Notes: generated from the sequence alone by a model not told the origin. A stretch of 64,000 bases of DNA from an uncultured Sutterella sp. (GCA_937943605.1 CALEAW010000084.1:32122-96121); one strand, 5' to 3'; counted from the first letter of the stretch, positions 1 through 7,626 are shown. A program made the numbers and translations.

Positions 1-582
1 GGTATCGGCCCGGGCTCCATCTGTACGACCCGTATCGTGGCTGGCGTGGGTGTTCCTCAGGTCTCCGCTATCTCCAACGTTGCTGAAGCTCTCCGCGACA
101 CCGGCGTGCCTTGCATCGCCGACGGTGGTATCCGCTTCTCTGGCGACATCGCTAAGGCCATCGCCGCTGGCGCCAACGCCGTCATGATGGGCGGTATGTT
201 CGCTGGTACGGAAGAAGCTCCGGGTGAAGTCATCCTCTACCAGGGCCGTTCCTACAAGTCCTACCGTGGTATGGGCTCCCTCGGCGCCATGGGCAAGGGT
301 TCTGCCGACCGCTACTTCCAGGACAACAACCAGGGCAACATCGACAAGTTCGTTCCGGAAGGCATCGAAGGTATGGTTCCGTACAAGGGCCCGGTCGCTC
401 AGATCATCTATCAGATGATTGGTGGTCTCCGCTCCTCTATGGGCTACTGCGGTTGCCGCACGATCGACGAAATGCGCACCCGTGCTCAGTTCGTCCAGAT
501 CACGGCTGGCGGCTTGCGTGAATCCCACGTCCACGACGTGAAGATCACGAAGGAAGCTCCGAACTATCGTCAGGAACACTAA
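1..582 (+). CDS. guaB: Inosine-5'-monophosphate dehydrogenase, C-terminal part (5' end outside window)
   Basis: This is the last 193 codons of IMP dehydrogenase, which oxidises IMP to XMP with NAD+ in the cytoplasm, the committed step to GMP. The reading frame is open from base 1. The first residues form the catalytic loop GPGSICTTR, with the thioimidate-forming cysteine at codon 8 (bases 22-24). Next come the phosphate-binding segment DGGIRFSGD, the GGMFAGTEE loop, and the mobile flap with YRGMGSLGAM. The protein ends in the usual GGLRSSMGYCGC region. The gene is cut by the window edge, so an internal Met at base 37 is not a start. It is followed by an intrinsic terminator and then guaA, the next pathway enzyme. 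Codon use is strongly biased, as expected of a highly expressed gene. Confidence 0.97.
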   Translation, partial: GIGPGSICTTRIVAGVGVPQVSAISNVAEALRDTGVPCIADGGIRFSGDIAKAIAAGANAVMMGGMFAGTEEAPGEVILYQGRSYKSYRGMGSLGAMGKGSADRYFQDNNQGNIDKFVPEGIEGMVPYKGPVAQIIYQMIGGLRSSMGYCGCRTIDEMRTRAQFVQITAGGLRESHVHDVKITKEAPNYRQEH

Positions 583-608
583 TCTTGCGGTAGCAATATT
601 TTGAAACG

Positions 609-649
609 AAGGCGCTGTGGGGATTTCCCTACCGCGCCTTTGTTTTTTT
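609..649 (+). terminator. Intrinsic terminator after guaB
   Basis: The arms AAGGCGC (609-615) and GCGCCTT (634-640) pair. Inner pairing of GTGGGG with CCCTAC extends the stem around an ATTT loop, and TGTTTTTTT follows. It separates guaB from guaA, so guaA is read by read-through or from its own promoter; TACAAT at 653-658 is a possible -10 box. Confidence 0.8.
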
Positions 650-696
650 CGCTACAATGCTCTTCCTCATTTTTCTTTGATACGGATCTTACATCC

Positions 697-2262
697 ATGT
701 CTCACGACCGCATCCTCATTCTCGACTTCGGTAGTCAGGTCACTCAGTTGATCGCTCGTCGCGTGCGCGAAGCCCACGTCTACTGTGAAGTCCATCCTAA
801 CGACGTTTCCGCTGAATTTATCCGCGAATACAACCCCAAAGGCATCATTCTTTCTGGCTCCCACATGAGCGCCTATGAAGAAAGCAATGACCAGGCTAGC
901 CAGGCTGTGTTTGAAGCGGGCGTCCCTGTCCTTGGCATCTGCTACGGTATGCAGACCATGGCTCAGCAGCTCGGTGGCCGTGTTGAAAGTGGCGCTAAGC
1001 GTGAATTCGGTTACGCCGAAGTCCGCGCCCATGGCCATACCAAACTCCTCGAAGGCATTGAAGACTTCCGTACCGAAGAAGGTCACGGCATGCTCAAGGT
1101 TTGGATGAGCCACGGTGACAAGGTGACCGAACTCCCACCGGGCTTCAAGGTGATGTGCTCTACGCCGTCTTGCCCGATCGCTGGCATGTTCAACGAAGAA
1201 AAGAATTTCTACGCCGTGCAGTTCCACCCTGAAGTGACACACACCGTTAAGGGTCGCGAAATGCTCGAACGTTTCGTCCTCAACATCTGTGAATGTAAGC
1301 CTGACTGGGTCATGGGCGACTACATCGCCGAAGCCGTGGCTCAGATTCGTGAGCAGGTCGGTGACGAAGAAGTCATTCTCGGTCTCTCGGGTGGCGTCGA
1401 TAGCTCTGTCGCCGCTGCGCTCATTCACCGCGCCATCGGTAAGCAGTTGACCTGCGTCTTCGTTGACAACGGTCTTCTTCGCAAGAACGAACGCGAACAG
1501 GTTCGCGAAACCTTCGAAAAGAACATGGGCCTCAAGCTCATCGTTGTCGACGCTGTTGACCGCTTCATGAATGAACTCGCTGGCGTCAGCGATCCTGAAG
1601 CCAAGCGTAAGATCATCGGTCGCGTGTTCGTTGAAATCTTCCAAGAAGAAGCCTCTAAGCTCACCGCTGCCAAGTGGCTTGCTCAAGGTACGATCTATCC
1701 GGACGTTATCGAATCCGCAGGTGCTAAGACCAAGAAGGCTAAGACCATCAAGTCTCACCACAATGTCGGTGGCCTGCCTGAAACGCTTCACCTCAATCTT
1801 CTCGAACCGCTTCGTTCCCTCTTTAAGGACGAAGTGCGTGAACTCGGTGTTGAACTCGGTCTTCCTGCCGACATGGTTTACCGTCACCCGTTCCCGGGTC
1901 CGGGCTTAGGCGTGCGTATCCTTGGCGAAGTGAAGCGCGAATACGCTGATCTTCTCCGTGAAGCCGATGCCATCTTCATCGAAGAACTCCGTGCTGCCAA
2001 CCTATACGACAAGGTGAGCCAGGCCTTCGTGGTCTTCCTCCCCGTCAAGTCCGTGGGTGTGATGGGCGACGGCCGTACTTACGAATGGGTTGTCAGCTTG
2101 CGCTGCGTTGAAACGACCGACTTCATGACGGCCGTTTGGAGCCAGCTCCCCTACGACCTCTTGGGTAAGGTTTCCAACCGCATCATCAACGAAGTCCGCG
2201 GCATTAACCGCGTCGTTTACGATGTCAGCGGTAAACCCCCTGCCACGATCGAATGGGAATAA
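697..2262 (+). CDS. guaA: GMP synthase (glutamine-hydrolysing), full length
   Basis: Converts XMP, ATP and glutamine to GMP in the cytoplasm. At 521 residues it has the usual length (E. coli about 525). The class I glutamine amidotransferase domain is at about 5-190, with nucleophile C82 (GICYGMQ) and H177/E179 (FHPEV). The ATP-pyrophosphatase domain carries the P-loop SGGVDSS at 231-237. The C-terminal dimerisation domain ends in PATIEWE. The frame stays open upstream to a TTG at 601, but those residues lie inside the guaB terminator. ATG 697 gives the conserved N-terminus MSHDRILILDFGSQ, although no strong ribosome binding site precedes it. The oxyanion region reads LSGSHMS where many homologues have SGGP. 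guaB lies upstream and a second, shorter synthetase downstream. Confidence 0.97.
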   Translation: MSHDRILILDFGSQVTQLIARRVREAHVYCEVHPNDVSAEFIREYNPKGIILSGSHMSAYEESNDQASQAVFEAGVPVLGICYGMQTMAQQLGGRVESGAKREFGYAEVRAHGHTKLLEGIEDFRTEEGHGMLKVWMSHGDKVTELPPGFKVMCSTPSCPIAGMFNEEKNFYAVQFHPEVTHTVKGREMLERFVLNICECKPDWVMGDYIAEAVAQIREQVGDEEVILGLSGGVDSSVAAALIHRAIGKQLTCVFVDNGLLRKNEREQVRETFEKNMGLKLIVVDAVDRFMNELAGVSDPEAKRKIIGRVFVEIFQEEASKLTAAKWLAQGTIYPDVIESAGAKTKKAKTIKSHHNVGGLPETLHLNLLEPLRSLFKDEVRELGVELGLPADMVYRHPFPGPGLGVRILGEVKREYADLLREADAIFIEELRAANLYDKVSQAFVVFLPVKSVGVMGDGRTYEWVVSLRCVETTDFMTAVWSQLPYDLLGKVSNRIINEVRGINRVVYDVSGKPPATIEWE

Positions 2263-2292
2263 CGCCCTACGAAAGAGGCTAATTTAGCCCAG

Positions 2293-2318
2293 AACCCCGT
2301 CATATTGGCGGGGTTTTC
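2293..2318 (+). terminator. Intrinsic terminator after guaA
   Basis: A seven-base stem AACCCCG (2293-2299) / CGGGGTT (2309-2315) with a nine-base loop is followed by TTTTCTTTT. It isolates guaA from the downstream synthetase gene. Confidence 0.75.
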
Positions 2319-2350
2319 TTTTACCAAGCAAGTCTATAGATTGGTAAAAT
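2319..2350 (+). promoter_or_regulatory. Promoter with overlapping inverted repeat (operator-like) ahead of the short GMP synthetase gene
   Basis: A perfect nine-base inverted repeat, TTTTACCAA (2319-2327) and TTGGTAAAA (2341-2349), has a 13-base spacer. TAAAAT at 2345-2350 is a plausible -10 box, and the left arm sits where the -35 would be, about 17 bases upstream. A dimeric repressor bound here would cover the promoter. The repeat overlaps the last Ts of the guaA terminator. The function is inferred; no known operator consensus was recognised. Confidence 0.45.
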
Positions 2351-2427
2351 ATTAGGATCCACGCGTAGAGAGGATTTTGAGTCATCTTTACGCCAATTAT
2401 TTCTATTTCATCCCAAGGAGAATTCCG

Positions 2428-3408
2428 ATGGCTACCATCGTACGCCCCGAAAGCATGAAGCGCATCGACAACGAAGCGCTTGCGCAGGCCTTCATTGATG
2501 AACAAGTGAAGGCAATCCGTGAACAAGTCGGTGACAAGAAGGTGCTTCTTGCCCTTTCTGGTGGTGTTGACTCCTCCGTTGTGGCCGCGCTTTTGATCAA
2601 GGCGATTGGTCGTCAGCTCGTCTGCGTGCACGTTAACCATGGTCTCCTTCGCAAGGGCGAACCGGAACAGGTGGTTGAAGTGTTCCGCAACCAGATGAAC
2701 GCCAACCTCGTCTATGTTGACGCTGTTGATCGCTTCCTCGAAAAGCTCGCTGACGTGGCCGATCCAGAACAGAAGCGCAAGATCATTGGTGCTGAATTCA
2801 TCCGCGTTTTCGAAGAAGAAGCTCGCAAGCAGGAAGGCATTGAATTCCTCGCTCAGGGTACGATTTATCCGGACATTCTCGAAAGCCACGGCGTGAAGGC
2901 TCACCACAACGTTGGCGGTCTCCCTGACGACCTTCAGTTCGGTCTCGTCGAACCGGTTCAGCTCCTCTTCAAGGACGAAGTCCGTATGGTCGGTAGGACC
3001 CTCGGTCTCCCGGATAGCATGGTCTATCGTCAGCCGTTCCCTGGTCCTGGTCTTGGTGTTCGTTGCCTCGGCGCCATCACCCGCGATCGTCTTGAAGCGG
3101 TTCGTGAATCCGACGCTATCCTTCGTGAAGAATTTGCGAAGAACGGTCTCGAAGGCAAGGTTTGGCAGTACTTCACGGCCATCCCTGACTTCAAGTCTGT
3201 GGGCGTGAAGGACGGCAAGCGTACGGACGCTTGGCCTGTCATCATCCGCGCCGTCAACACGGTCGACGCCATGACGGCTACCGTTGAAGACGTTCCGTTT
3301 GCGCTCTTGCAGCACATCACGCAGCGTATCACCAACGAAGTTGAAGGTGTGAACCGCGTTGTCTTCGACTTGACGCCGAAGCCCACCGGCACGATCGAAT
3401 GGGAATAA
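2428..3408 (+). CDS. GMP synthetase ATP-pyrophosphatase subunit without glutaminase domain
   Basis: This 326-residue protein matches only the second and third domains of GMP synthase. The P-loop SGGVDSS is at 44-50, followed by AQGTIYPD, HHNVGGLP, RQPFPGPGLGVR and a C-terminus ending GTIEWE. It has no amidotransferase domain, so it could use only free ammonia or ammonia from a partner glutaminase, as in archaeal split GuaAa/GuaAb. The start is set by an excellent ribosome binding site, AAGGAG at 2415-2420, seven bases before ATG. It lies directly after a complete guaA but differs clearly from it; for example, it lacks the TKKAKTIK insert. It is therefore an old paralogue or an acquired copy rather than a recent duplication. 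It has its own promoter region and terminator. Catalytic residues look intact. Confidence 0.9.
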   Translation: MATIVRPESMKRIDNEALAQAFIDEQVKAIREQVGDKKVLLALSGGVDSSVVAALLIKAIGRQLVCVHVNHGLLRKGEPEQVVEVFRNQMNANLVYVDAVDRFLEKLADVADPEQKRKIIGAEFIRVFEEEARKQEGIEFLAQGTIYPDILESHGVKAHHNVGGLPDDLQFGLVEPVQLLFKDEVRMVGRTLGLPDSMVYRQPFPGPGLGVRCLGAITRDRLEAVRESDAILREEFAKNGLEGKVWQYFTAIPDFKSVGVKDGKRTDAWPVIIRAVNTVDAMTATVEDVPFALLQHITQRITNEVEGVNRVVFDLTPKPTGTIEWE

Positions 3409-3438
3409 TCCCATCCTTCGTTAGCTAGCTTTAAGCCT

Positions 3439-3475
3439 GTAAAGCCTCCTACTTTGGGAGGCTTTACTGTTTTTG
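3439..3475 (+). terminator. Intrinsic terminator after the short GMP synthetase gene
   Basis: A perfect 11-base stem, GTAAAGCCTCC (3439-3449) / GGAGGCTTTAC (3457-3467), is followed by TGTTTTT. Confidence 0.85.
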
Positions 3476-3586
3476 AGCCATTCAGCGCCCTGATTTGTTG
3501 CCCTTTAGCCTACAAAGTCCGCCTAGAGAACCACTTTAGTGCGCGCGGCGTTATGATTATCGGATCGTTTTTGGATCAAGTGCGTC

Positions 3587-4222
3587 ATGCAAAACTTTCA
3601 CGAACTCATTCAAGGCTTTCACAACTTCAAAGAAGATTACTTTTTACGCGAGCGTGAGTTTTTCGATCAACTCGTGCATGGGCAACGTCCGAAGACGCTT
3701 GTCATTGCCTGTTGCGACTCTCGCGTCGACCCAGCTATTTTGTTAGGGTGTCGACCTGGTGACCTGTTTGTCGTGCGTAGTATTGCCGCGATCGTGCCTG
3801 ACGTTGAGAAGGCTGGTGAACATGATGCGGTTGTGTCCGCCGTTGAATATGGCGTCAAACACCTTCATATCGAAAATATCGTGGTCATGGGACACTCAAA
3901 CTGTGGCGGCATTCATGGACTTTTGCATCCTGACACCGTCGCAAATGAGCGCTATATTTCGCGCTGGCTCTGTCTAGCACACCCTGTGCTCGAAGAACTC
4001 GAGCACGAAGATCCCAATGAGCCCGCGCCCATTCGTGCGCGCCGTTGCGAAGAAGGTTCTGTCTTGATGTCGATTGATAATCTGCTCTCTTATAACTGGA
4101 TCAAATCACGCGTCGATACAGGCACCCTTGAACTCCATGCCCTCTACTACGATATGGCAAACGGCACCATGAATGTTTGGAACGCAGCCAAAGAAGACTT
4201 TGAACCCGCAACCATCAAGTAG
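3587..4222 (+). CDS. can: Beta-class carbonic anhydrase
   Basis: Cytoplasmic zinc enzyme interconverting CO2 and bicarbonate, and so supplying bicarbonate for carboxylases such as acetyl-CoA carboxylase. The 211-residue length is typical of bacterial Can/CynT proteins. Zinc ligands are C42 in the CCDSR motif (with D44/R46 of the catalytic dyad) and H103/C106 in GHSNCGG. The ATG at 3587 gives the normal N-terminus MQNFHELIQGF; no strong ribosome binding site is visible. The gene stands alone between two terminators. Assignment to Can rather than CynT rests on length and general resemblance only. Confidence 0.93.
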   Translation: MQNFHELIQGFHNFKEDYFLREREFFDQLVHGQRPKTLVIACCDSRVDPAILLGCRPGDLFVVRSIAAIVPDVEKAGEHDAVVSAVEYGVKHLHIENIVVMGHSNCGGIHGLLHPDTVANERYISRWLCLAHPVLEELEHEDPNEPAPIRARRCEEGSVLMSIDNLLSYNWIKSRVDTGTLELHALYYDMANGTMNVWNAAKEDFEPATIK

Positions 4223-4245
4223 TCGTTGCCTTAAGTACCAAAAGA

Positions 4246-4285
4246 AACAGGACGATCTTCACGCGGAGGATCGTCCTGTTTTTGT
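4246..4285. terminator. Bidirectional terminator between can and dps
   Basis: A perfect 12-base stem, AACAGGACGATC (4246-4257) / GATCGTCCTGTT (4269-4280), has T-rich sequence on the plus side and A-rich sequence on the other. It can serve both convergent genes. Confidence 0.85.
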
Positions 4286-4300
4286 TTGCCCTATGGCTTC

Positions 4301-4756
4301 TTAGCGCTTTGACATCGCATCCAAGAACCACAGTTGCTTGGCGTACCAAGCCAGATACCCTTCAAACTGAGCAGCGAGCAGATGGTCACCCATCTTGTCT
4401 GCACCGTCTCGGATTTCTTGCGCCAAGGCGTTCATCTTTTCCATGTCTGCCTTGAGTAATGCCACCACTTCGCTCGCCTGACGTTCAACGCTATCGACTT
4501 CTTCAAGCGTAGCCATTTCGAGGTATTCAGCCAAACGGACGGGCGGCAACTTGCCACGCATACGAACGGCTTCCCCCATGGCGTCAAACTGATCCATGAC
4601 TTCGTCATAGACCTGTTCGGTATATTCATGCACTTGCACAAACGAGCCACCTACCACGTTCCAGTGGAGGTTATGGAGTTTGGCATTCCAAACAGCCAAG
4701 TTGGCAAGATAGATCATCACGGGGCAGCCCGCACGATTTTGATTTTCGCAATGCAT
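4301..4756 (-). CDS. dps: Dps-family ferritin-like DNA-protection protein
   Basis: Forms dodecameric iron-storing shells that oxidise Fe(II) with H2O2 and protect DNA. At 151 residues it is a compact Dps. The inter-subunit ferroxidase residues are all present: H31 (NLHWNV), H43 (VHEYTE), D58 and E62 (DQFDAMGE). These are the spacings known from Listeria Dps. The start is the ATG at 4756, placed by an AAGGA seven bases upstream; the frame continues further upstream without a ribosome binding site. The N-terminus is short and not lysine-rich, so DNA binding is uncertain. A perfect inverted repeat lies in its leader. Confidence 0.93.
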   Translation of the reverse strand: MHCENQNRAGCPVMIYLANLAVWNAKLHNLHWNVVGGSFVQVHEYTEQVYDEVMDQFDAMGEAVRMRGKLPPVRLAEYLEMATLEEVDSVERQASEVVALLKADMEKMNALAQEIRDGADKMGDHLLAAQFEGYLAWYAKQLWFLDAMSKR

Positions 4757-4790
4757 ATTTTGTTCCTTATTTGGGAGGATCTGTGATCCT

Positions 4791-4811
4791 GTTAGTTTCA
4801 TCATAACTAAC
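4791..4811. promoter_or_regulatory. Perfect 7-7-7 inverted repeat in the dps leader
   Basis: GTTAGTT (4791-4797), a seven-base spacer, then AACTAAC (4805-4811), located 35-55 bases upstream of the dps start. It could be an operator or an mRNA hairpin. It does not match the OxyR spacing pattern that I know. Confidence 0.4.
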
Positions 4812-4907
4812 TTTTATCGGTATAAACCCGACAATTTGTCCTATTTATGAACAAATTCTTGCGGAATGTAAAAGAAGCTTTCCGAAGATCGGTCAAACAC
4901 TCCACCA

Positions 4908-5483
4908 TTAATCGTAGCCAGGCACATGTACGGACTGCCCTAATGCATAGAAGTGGCCGCCTGACACATAGTGCAACGTGCGAAGAGATTCGGGTGCAGC
5001 TTCTAAGCACCAACGACCGTCCTTAAAGACACGGTCATCTGCCCATGCAGCCACCGCTTCACCAATGAAGAGGTCGTACTGAGCTTCGTTATGCGGTTCA
5101 GGTAACACGCGGAAGATTACCCAAGCGGCACAACCTTCAACGAGCGGCATCTCAAAGCCATCCATCTTGAAGAGCTTGGCACCACTCTTAGCAAGCTTCT
5201 CAGCGTCGTCATGCTTACTCACAGCGCCCAACTTCATGACCACAGGTGCCGCTTCCACCATTGGAAGCCCCAACGCAAAATACCCACTCTTTTCGATCAA
5301 ACCACGCGTGTAATGCGACTTATCCACCACAACCGTCGCTTTAGCAGGCGTCAGATCCAAAGCGCAAGCCCAGGCGGCCGCCATAACGTCTTCATCACCC
5401 TCATGAGCCGCACTCACCAAGGTCGTCGCGCCGATATTAAAAAGGCGATACACGCGATCAGCAGAAACTGGTTTCAACACCAT
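4908..5483 (-). CDS. Flavin reductase family protein (FMN-binding split-barrel)
   Basis: The 191-residue protein resembles the DIM6/NTAB flavin-reductase family: an N-terminal segment ending in GATTLVSAAHEG, then AAAWACALDLTPAKATVVVD and a strand-rich core. Members bind FMN and reduce flavins or ferric chelates with NAD(P)H; the physiological substrate here is unknown. The ATG at 5483 follows a GGGAG. The frame stays open to 5630, but that stretch includes a terminator-like hairpin, so I do not treat it as coding. A Fur-like box about 190 bases upstream suggests control by iron. The next gene downstream on the same strand is dps, another iron-linked gene. Confidence 0.78.
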   Translation of the reverse strand: MVLKPVSADRVYRLFNIGATTLVSAAHEGDEDVMAAAWACALDLTPAKATVVVDKSHYTRGLIEKSGYFALGLPMVEAAPVVMKLGAVSKHDDAEKLAKSGAKLFKMDGFEMPLVEGCAAWVIFRVLPEPHNEAQYDLFIGEAVAAWADDRVFKDGRWCLEAAPESLRTLHYVSGGHFYALGQSVHVPGYD

Positions 5484-5513
5484 CGAACTCCCATAGACAA
5501 ACATCGAAATCAT

Positions 5514-5548
5514 TAAAAATGGGCGAACCGTTAAATGACGATCCGCCC
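5514..5548 (-). terminator. Terminator-like hairpin in the flavin reductase leader (possible attenuator)
   Basis: Read on the minus strand, GGGCGGATCGT pairs with AACGGTTCGCCC (11 pairs including two G-U) around a small loop, directly followed by ATTTTTAAT. It lies between the presumed promoter and the start codon at 5483, where a terminator would act as an attenuator. I recognise no known riboswitch core in the leader. The regulatory role is inference. Confidence 0.4.
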
Positions 5549-5668
5549 GAAGCGACGAACGATCCCTTTCGTTCTCACTGTGAACGCGCGCCATGCGAGG
5601 ATAAGACATGACACGTTGTCGCAATGTCAAGGTTGCCTGTCGCTTACAGCAACCTACCTATCCATATT

Positions 5669-5687
5669 AATGAGAACCGCTCTCATT
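5669..5687. promoter_or_regulatory. Fur-like box
   Basis: AATGAGAACCGCTCTCATT is a perfect 7-5-7 palindrome. It closely resembles the AATGAGAA-type Fur boxes of Proteobacteria. It sits upstream of the flavin reductase gene, with the panF terminator on its other side, so the reductase is the only sensible target. Confidence 0.55.
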
Positions 5688-5723
5688 GGCAATAGGCGTT
5701 ACAACTTAGGCACGTTGCTCACG

Positions 5724-5759
5724 AAAAAGCCGTAGATCCCAACTCGAGACCTACGGCTT
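5724..5759 (-). terminator. Intrinsic terminator after panF
   Basis: A perfect nine-base stem, AAGCCGTAG / CTACGGCTT (plus-strand arms 5727-5735 and 5751-5759), with a T run downstream on the minus strand. Confidence 0.82.
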
Positions 5760-5788
5760 GATGTGTGTTCAAAGGTTTAGCTTGAGGC

Positions 5789-7303
5789 TTAGCGTGATGC
5801 CTTCTTTGGGAAGAAGAGCAAGAGCGCTTCAGACGGTGCCTTCGGCGTCATCTTCGAGACAACGACAAAGAGCACAATGGCCGTGATCATACCTGGCACA
5901 ATGGCGTGGTAACCACCCACAGGGATCTTGAGGATACTCACCGTCAAGTAAACTGCGATACTACCAAGAACACTCGCGAGCGCACCGCCAGCGGTAGCGC
6001 CACGCCAGAAAAGGCCGCCAATAAGTGGGAGCAAGAAGGCGAGTTCTAAGCCACCAAAGGCAAACATATTGATCCAAGCAATGACGTCTAAGGGCTTCAA
6101 GGCTAAGATCAAAGCGAGTACACCTAAGCTACCCGTTAAAAGGCGCGTCTTCACGCGTAACCTAGCTTCATTGGCACCCGCCTTCGGATAGTGGAAGAGA
6201 ATCAAGTCCTTCACGATAGCTGATGCGGCAGCCAAGAGTAACGAACTCACTGTCGACATCGTAGCGGCAAGCGGCCCAATCAACGTAATACCAGCCGTCA
6301 CAGGATCCATGTAGTGCGCAATCAAATACGGGATTACAGCGTCGGTCGTTCCGCCCATCTCGGCGAGCGGCATATTCAACATGCCACGCGCAAAGACACC
6401 CAAGGTGGTCATACCGATCATCAAGGCGCCACACACCACGGTCGAAACAATCATGGCCTGATGAAGGTCAGAACTACGACGGTAGCTCATGCAACGCACA
6501 GCAGACTGCGGCAAACCTAACGTACCAAAGCCCACCAACACCCAGGCAGAGAGCAAAAGTGGAATACCTAAGGCACCACCCGACGTTGGGGTCAAAAGCG
6601 TGCCTTCGGAGCCAGGTCCCTTCGGTGCCACAGCCGCCACATTTGCCATCACATTAGCAAGACCCTGGCCTTCGTCGAGAATTTCCATCCCGAGGGCACC
6701 CATCCCCACCAACATCAAAATGGCACAGACCGTGTCAGTAATCGCTACCGCTCTAAAGCCACCAAAGGCCGTATAAAGCACGGTGACCGCACCAAACATG
6801 ACAAGCCCCCAGGCGTAGCTCACATTCGCCGCCTTAGAGAAAATCTGCGCACCCCCGATAAACTGACCCACCATCATGGTCGTAAAGAAAACGAGCATCA
6901 GGATGGCCAGTAACGCGGCCAATAAGCGCCCTGCTTGGCCGTTACCAAAGCGCGCACGAATCAAGTCGATCACCGTAATCGCACCCGCGGCACGAGAAAC
7001 GATGGCCATCTTTTTGCCGGCCACGCCCAAAATCAAGAACCCTGCAATGATCTGAGGCGCAGCAAAGACCACCCAACCCAAACCTAATTGCCAGGCGACG
7101 CCAGGCCCAGATACAAACGAACTCACCGAGCCGTAAGTGGCCACCAAGGTCATGGCAAGCACAAAACCCTTAAGGCTACGGTCGCCCAAGAAGTACTCAC
7201 CGGCAAACTGCTTTTGACGGCCAACGCGTTCAACCCACAGCGAAAGGCCAATCAAAAAAGCGAGAAAGAGAACAATCGGTAAAAGAATGAGGAAGGACTG
7301 CAT
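5789..7303 (-). CDS. panF: Sodium/pantothenate symporter
   Basis: Inner-membrane protein of the sodium:solute symporter family, 504 residues with about 13 membrane segments. Family landmarks include GEYFLGDRSLKGF after helix 1, VATYGSVSSFVSGPG, RFGNGQAGRLLAALLA, and the GLPQSAVRCMSYRRS loop. PanF imports pantothenate for coenzyme A synthesis. The assignment is supported by its partner: the upstream gene is a YhdT homologue, and yhdT-panF is a known pair. Its ATG shares one base with the yhdT stop (TAATG), implying translational coupling. Other SSS substrates cannot be excluded from sequence alone. Confidence 0.88.
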   Translation of the reverse strand: MQSFLILLPIVLFLAFLIGLSLWVERVGRQKQFAGEYFLGDRSLKGFVLAMTLVATYGSVSSFVSGPGVAWQLGLGWVVFAAPQIIAGFLILGVAGKKMAIVSRAAGAITVIDLIRARFGNGQAGRLLAALLAILMLVFFTTMMVGQFIGGAQIFSKAANVSYAWGLVMFGAVTVLYTAFGGFRAVAITDTVCAILMLVGMGALGMEILDEGQGLANVMANVAAVAPKGPGSEGTLLTPTSGGALGIPLLLSAWVLVGFGTLGLPQSAVRCMSYRRSSDLHQAMIVSTVVCGALMIGMTTLGVFARGMLNMPLAEMGGTTDAVIPYLIAHYMDPVTAGITLIGPLAATMSTVSSLLLAAASAIVKDLILFHYPKAGANEARLRVKTRLLTGSLGVLALILALKPLDVIAWINMFAFGGLELAFLLPLIGGLFWRGATAGGALASVLGSIAVYLTVSILKIPVGGYHAIVPGMITAIVLFVVVSKMTPKAPSEALLLFFPKKASR

Positions 7304-7626
7304 TACTTGACCTCCTCATCTTGACGGTAGGCATCAGCCACTTCGTCGAGGTCAATGTCAGCGAACCAACGCTTCACTAACCACAAAACCGCGATCACGG
7401 AGAAGAGGTAGCCACCCACGCACGAGGCCATAAACCAAAGCGGCATATGAAGTACCGTATCGGGCGACTTTTCAAAGATCAGAATGGCAACCCAGAAATA
7501 GACCATCGTTAAGACGGCCGCAATGAATGTCGCGACTGCTTCGCGGTGGGAAGCCATGAGTGCTCGATCGTAGAGCATGCGTCCTTTGAGTGACGACTTA
7601 GCGTTTGAAGAAGGATTGGTTGACAT
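7303..7626 (-). CDS. yhdT: YhdT-like small membrane protein (DUF997)
   Basis: 107 residues with two membrane helices (about 33-55 and 65-85) and a short acidic tail after a WFADIDLDE motif, which resembles the C-terminus of E. coli YhdT. YhdT-type proteins are encoded just ahead of panF and probably assist it, though no activity is established. The chosen start (7626, MSTNPSS) removes twelve extra residues of the open frame. No clear ribosome binding site is visible at either candidate. Longer than E. coli YhdT (80 residues) at the N-terminus. Confidence 0.78.
   Translation of the reverse strand: MSTNPSSNAKSSLKGRMLYDRALMASHREAVATFIAAVLTMVYFWVAILIFEKSPDTVLHMPLWFMASCVGGYLFSVIAVLWLVKRWFADIDLDEVADAYRQDEEVK

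Larger units (their letters stand above)
5484..5788. other. 305-base gene-free stretch: flavin reductase leader, Fur-like box, panF terminator
   Basis: No coding gene is supported here. On the minus strand it contains, in order of transcription, the panF terminator, a 7-5-7 Fur-like palindrome, a hairpin (AGGTTGC...GCAACCT, 5633-5659), a TTGACA (5625-5630) that could be a -35 box, a small GAACGA/TCGTTC stem (5557-5574), and a terminator-like hairpin just before the reductase start. Confidence 0.6.

Noticed and set aside
667..1887. 406-codon open frame antisense to guaA
   Set aside because: It lies wholly within guaA on the other strand. Strong codon bias avoids TTA, CTA and TCA, which removes antisense stops. 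No ribosome binding site or recognisable protein.
2284..3414. 376-codon open frame antisense to the second GMP synthetase gene
   Set aside because: Same codon-bias effect; its product mirrors the sense gene and begins beyond the sense terminator.
3454..3657. 67-codon frame overlapping the start of the carbonic anhydrase gene
   Set aside because: Overlaps the preceding terminator and the conserved start of carbonic anhydrase in another frame; no ribosome binding site.
5484..5630. N-terminal extension of the flavin reductase by 49 codons
   Set aside because: The stretch holds a terminator-like hairpin with T run and a promoter-like TTGACA; the extra residues are basic and low in hydrophobic pattern. 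Not fully excluded.
5484..5668. FMN riboswitch ahead of the flavin reductase
   Set aside because: The conserved multi-stem RFN core sequences are not visible; only simple hairpins are present.
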